Assembly: GCA_035477215.1 (NCBI GenBank)
Contig: DATIKU010000014.1
Coordinates: 124,001 to 188,000, forward strand
Origin: Spirochaetota bacterium
Lineage (GTDB): Bacteria > Spirochaetota > UBA4802 > UBA5368
Direction: 5' to 3'
Length of the DNA stretch: 64,000 bases
A program made the position numbers and the translations under genes. The notes beneath the pieces are model-generated. The model made no database searches. It was given only the letters and a program-made list of their open reading frames with translations, and was not told the DNA's origin. Below, in pieces: positions 63,340 through 64,000 of the stretch. How positions within the stretch are numbered: the first letter of the stretch is position 1; every line of letters begins with the position of its first letter.

Positions 63340-64000
63340 ATGGACAACAAGGATATCGTCATTATTTCAGGTTGCAGAACGCCGATCGGCAGTTTCGGGC
63401 AGAGCCTGCGCGACGTACGCGCGTACGAGCTTGCTTCGCTTGTAATGAAGGAAGCGATGGCCAGGGCGAAAGTAGAGGGGGCACAGCTCAGCGACGTAAT
63501 CTTCGGGGATTGCATTCAGACCTCGGAGGAGGCGAACACGGCCAGGACCGCGGCGCTGAAGACCGGTATTCCGGTCGGGGTACCGGCGGTCACCATTCAG
63601 CGCCAGTGCGCTTCGGGTATGCAGTCCGTAATTTTCGCGAGCCAGCAGCTCCAGTGCGGAGATTCCGAGATCGTGCTTGCCGGCGGCGTGGAGTCCATGT
63701 CGAACGCGCCGTACATACTCAAAAAGGCCCGCTGGGGCGCACGCCTGACACACGGTGAAATGACCGACGCGATGTGGGAACTGCTCCACTCGGGCAGCGG
63801 CCTGCTTGGCGAGGCCTATATCATGGGCCAGACGGCCGAGAACCTCGCGAAGAAGTACAATATTTCGCGTGACGAGCAGGACCAGCTTGCCTTTGAAAGC
63901 CACTCGAAAGCACTTGCCGCGATCGATTCTGGAAAATTCAAGGATGAAATTGTACCGGTTCCCATTCCCGGACGCAAGGGGGAGGTGAAGATGTTCGATA
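63340..64000 (+). CDS. Acetyl-CoA acetyltransferase (thiolase), 5' part
   Basis: The first 220 codons of a thiolase; the gene runs off the window. VIISGCRTPIGSFGQSL is the thiolase opening and Cys90 in QRQCASGMQS is the active-site cysteine; GGVESMSNAPY follows. Enzymes of this type condense or cleave acetoacetyl-CoA or longer 3-ketoacyl-CoA. AAGGAGATGGG precedes the ATG at 63340. The remaining catalytic His and Cys lie beyond the window. Confidence 0.95.
   Translation, partial: MDNKDIVIISGCRTPIGSFGQSLRDVRAYELASLVMKEAMARAKVEGAQLSDVIFGDCIQTSEEANTARTAALKTGIPVGVPAVTIQRQCASGMQSVIFASQQLQCGDSEIVLAGGVESMSNAPYILKKARWGARLTHGEMTDAMWELLHSGSGLLGEAYIMGQTAENLAKKYNISRDEQDQLAFESHSKALAAIDSGKFKDEIVPVPIPGRKGEVKMFD

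Noticed and set aside
1-64000. tRNA, rRNA or prophage genes
   Set aside because: No cloverleaf with the expected T-loop, no rRNA-like stretch and no run of phage genes was noticed on either strand.

Overview
The window is about 64 kb of high-GC bacterial chromosome from what looks like a member of the Spirochaetota outside the well-studied pathogens. The strongest taxonomic pointers are a cytoplasmic-filament protein of the CfpA type (56379-58337) with an unknown protein and a PPDK-like protein downstream, a spirochaete-style EF-G, many diguanylate cyclases and 7TM sensors, and an Rnf complex. No rRNA, tRNA, CRISPR array or intact prophage was seen. The class or genus cannot be fixed from the sequence alone.

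Layout. 1-10 kb: a GC-rich short tandem repeat at the left edge, a GAF-GGDEF cyclase, a TPR lipid/periplasmic-type protein, EF-G, a GNAT enzyme, an iron operon (DtxR-FeoA fusion plus FeoB) with its own promoter and operator, and a CoA-transferase-like protein fused to GNAT. 10-15.6 kb: a leftward operon of a small Cys-rich protein, rnfC-D-G-E-A and thyX; rnfB is absent. 15.9-31.3 kb: a B12-type radical SAM enzyme, a hybrid-kinase/GGDEF-regulator phosphorelay pair, two exported proteins, a degenerate cNMP-GGDEF pseudogene, a 7TM-DISM GGDEF cyclase, a TetR-controlled membrane protein, and a scar with transposase and DUF4143 ATPase fragments. 31.3-39 kb: maf, rel/spoT, a YciO-like protein, an archaeal-type HhH radical SAM enzyme with an HD hydrolase and a SET-domain protein, and a self-contained 46-residue gene with its own promoter and terminator.

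39.2-51 kb is a coherent rightward catabolic cluster: OYE-type oxidoreductase, LacI regulator, SDR, FrdA-like flavoprotein, ThuA-like protein, Gfo/Idh/MocA dehydrogenase, GPH sugar transporter, a large unrecognised protein and a PfkB/KDG-type kinase. Together they suggest uptake, redox conversion and phosphorylation of an unknown carbohydrate, uronate or glycoside. This is the best candidate for an undescribed pathway.

51-62 kb carries cell-envelope and cell-structure genes (FN3-like, TPR, VWA-plus-FHA-like, unknowns, CfpA) and ends with a PPDK homologue. Its phosphohistidine and PEP domains look intact, but its ATP-grasp domain has lost hallmark residues. The right edge has a ferredoxin-nitroreductase and the first 220 codons of a thiolase.
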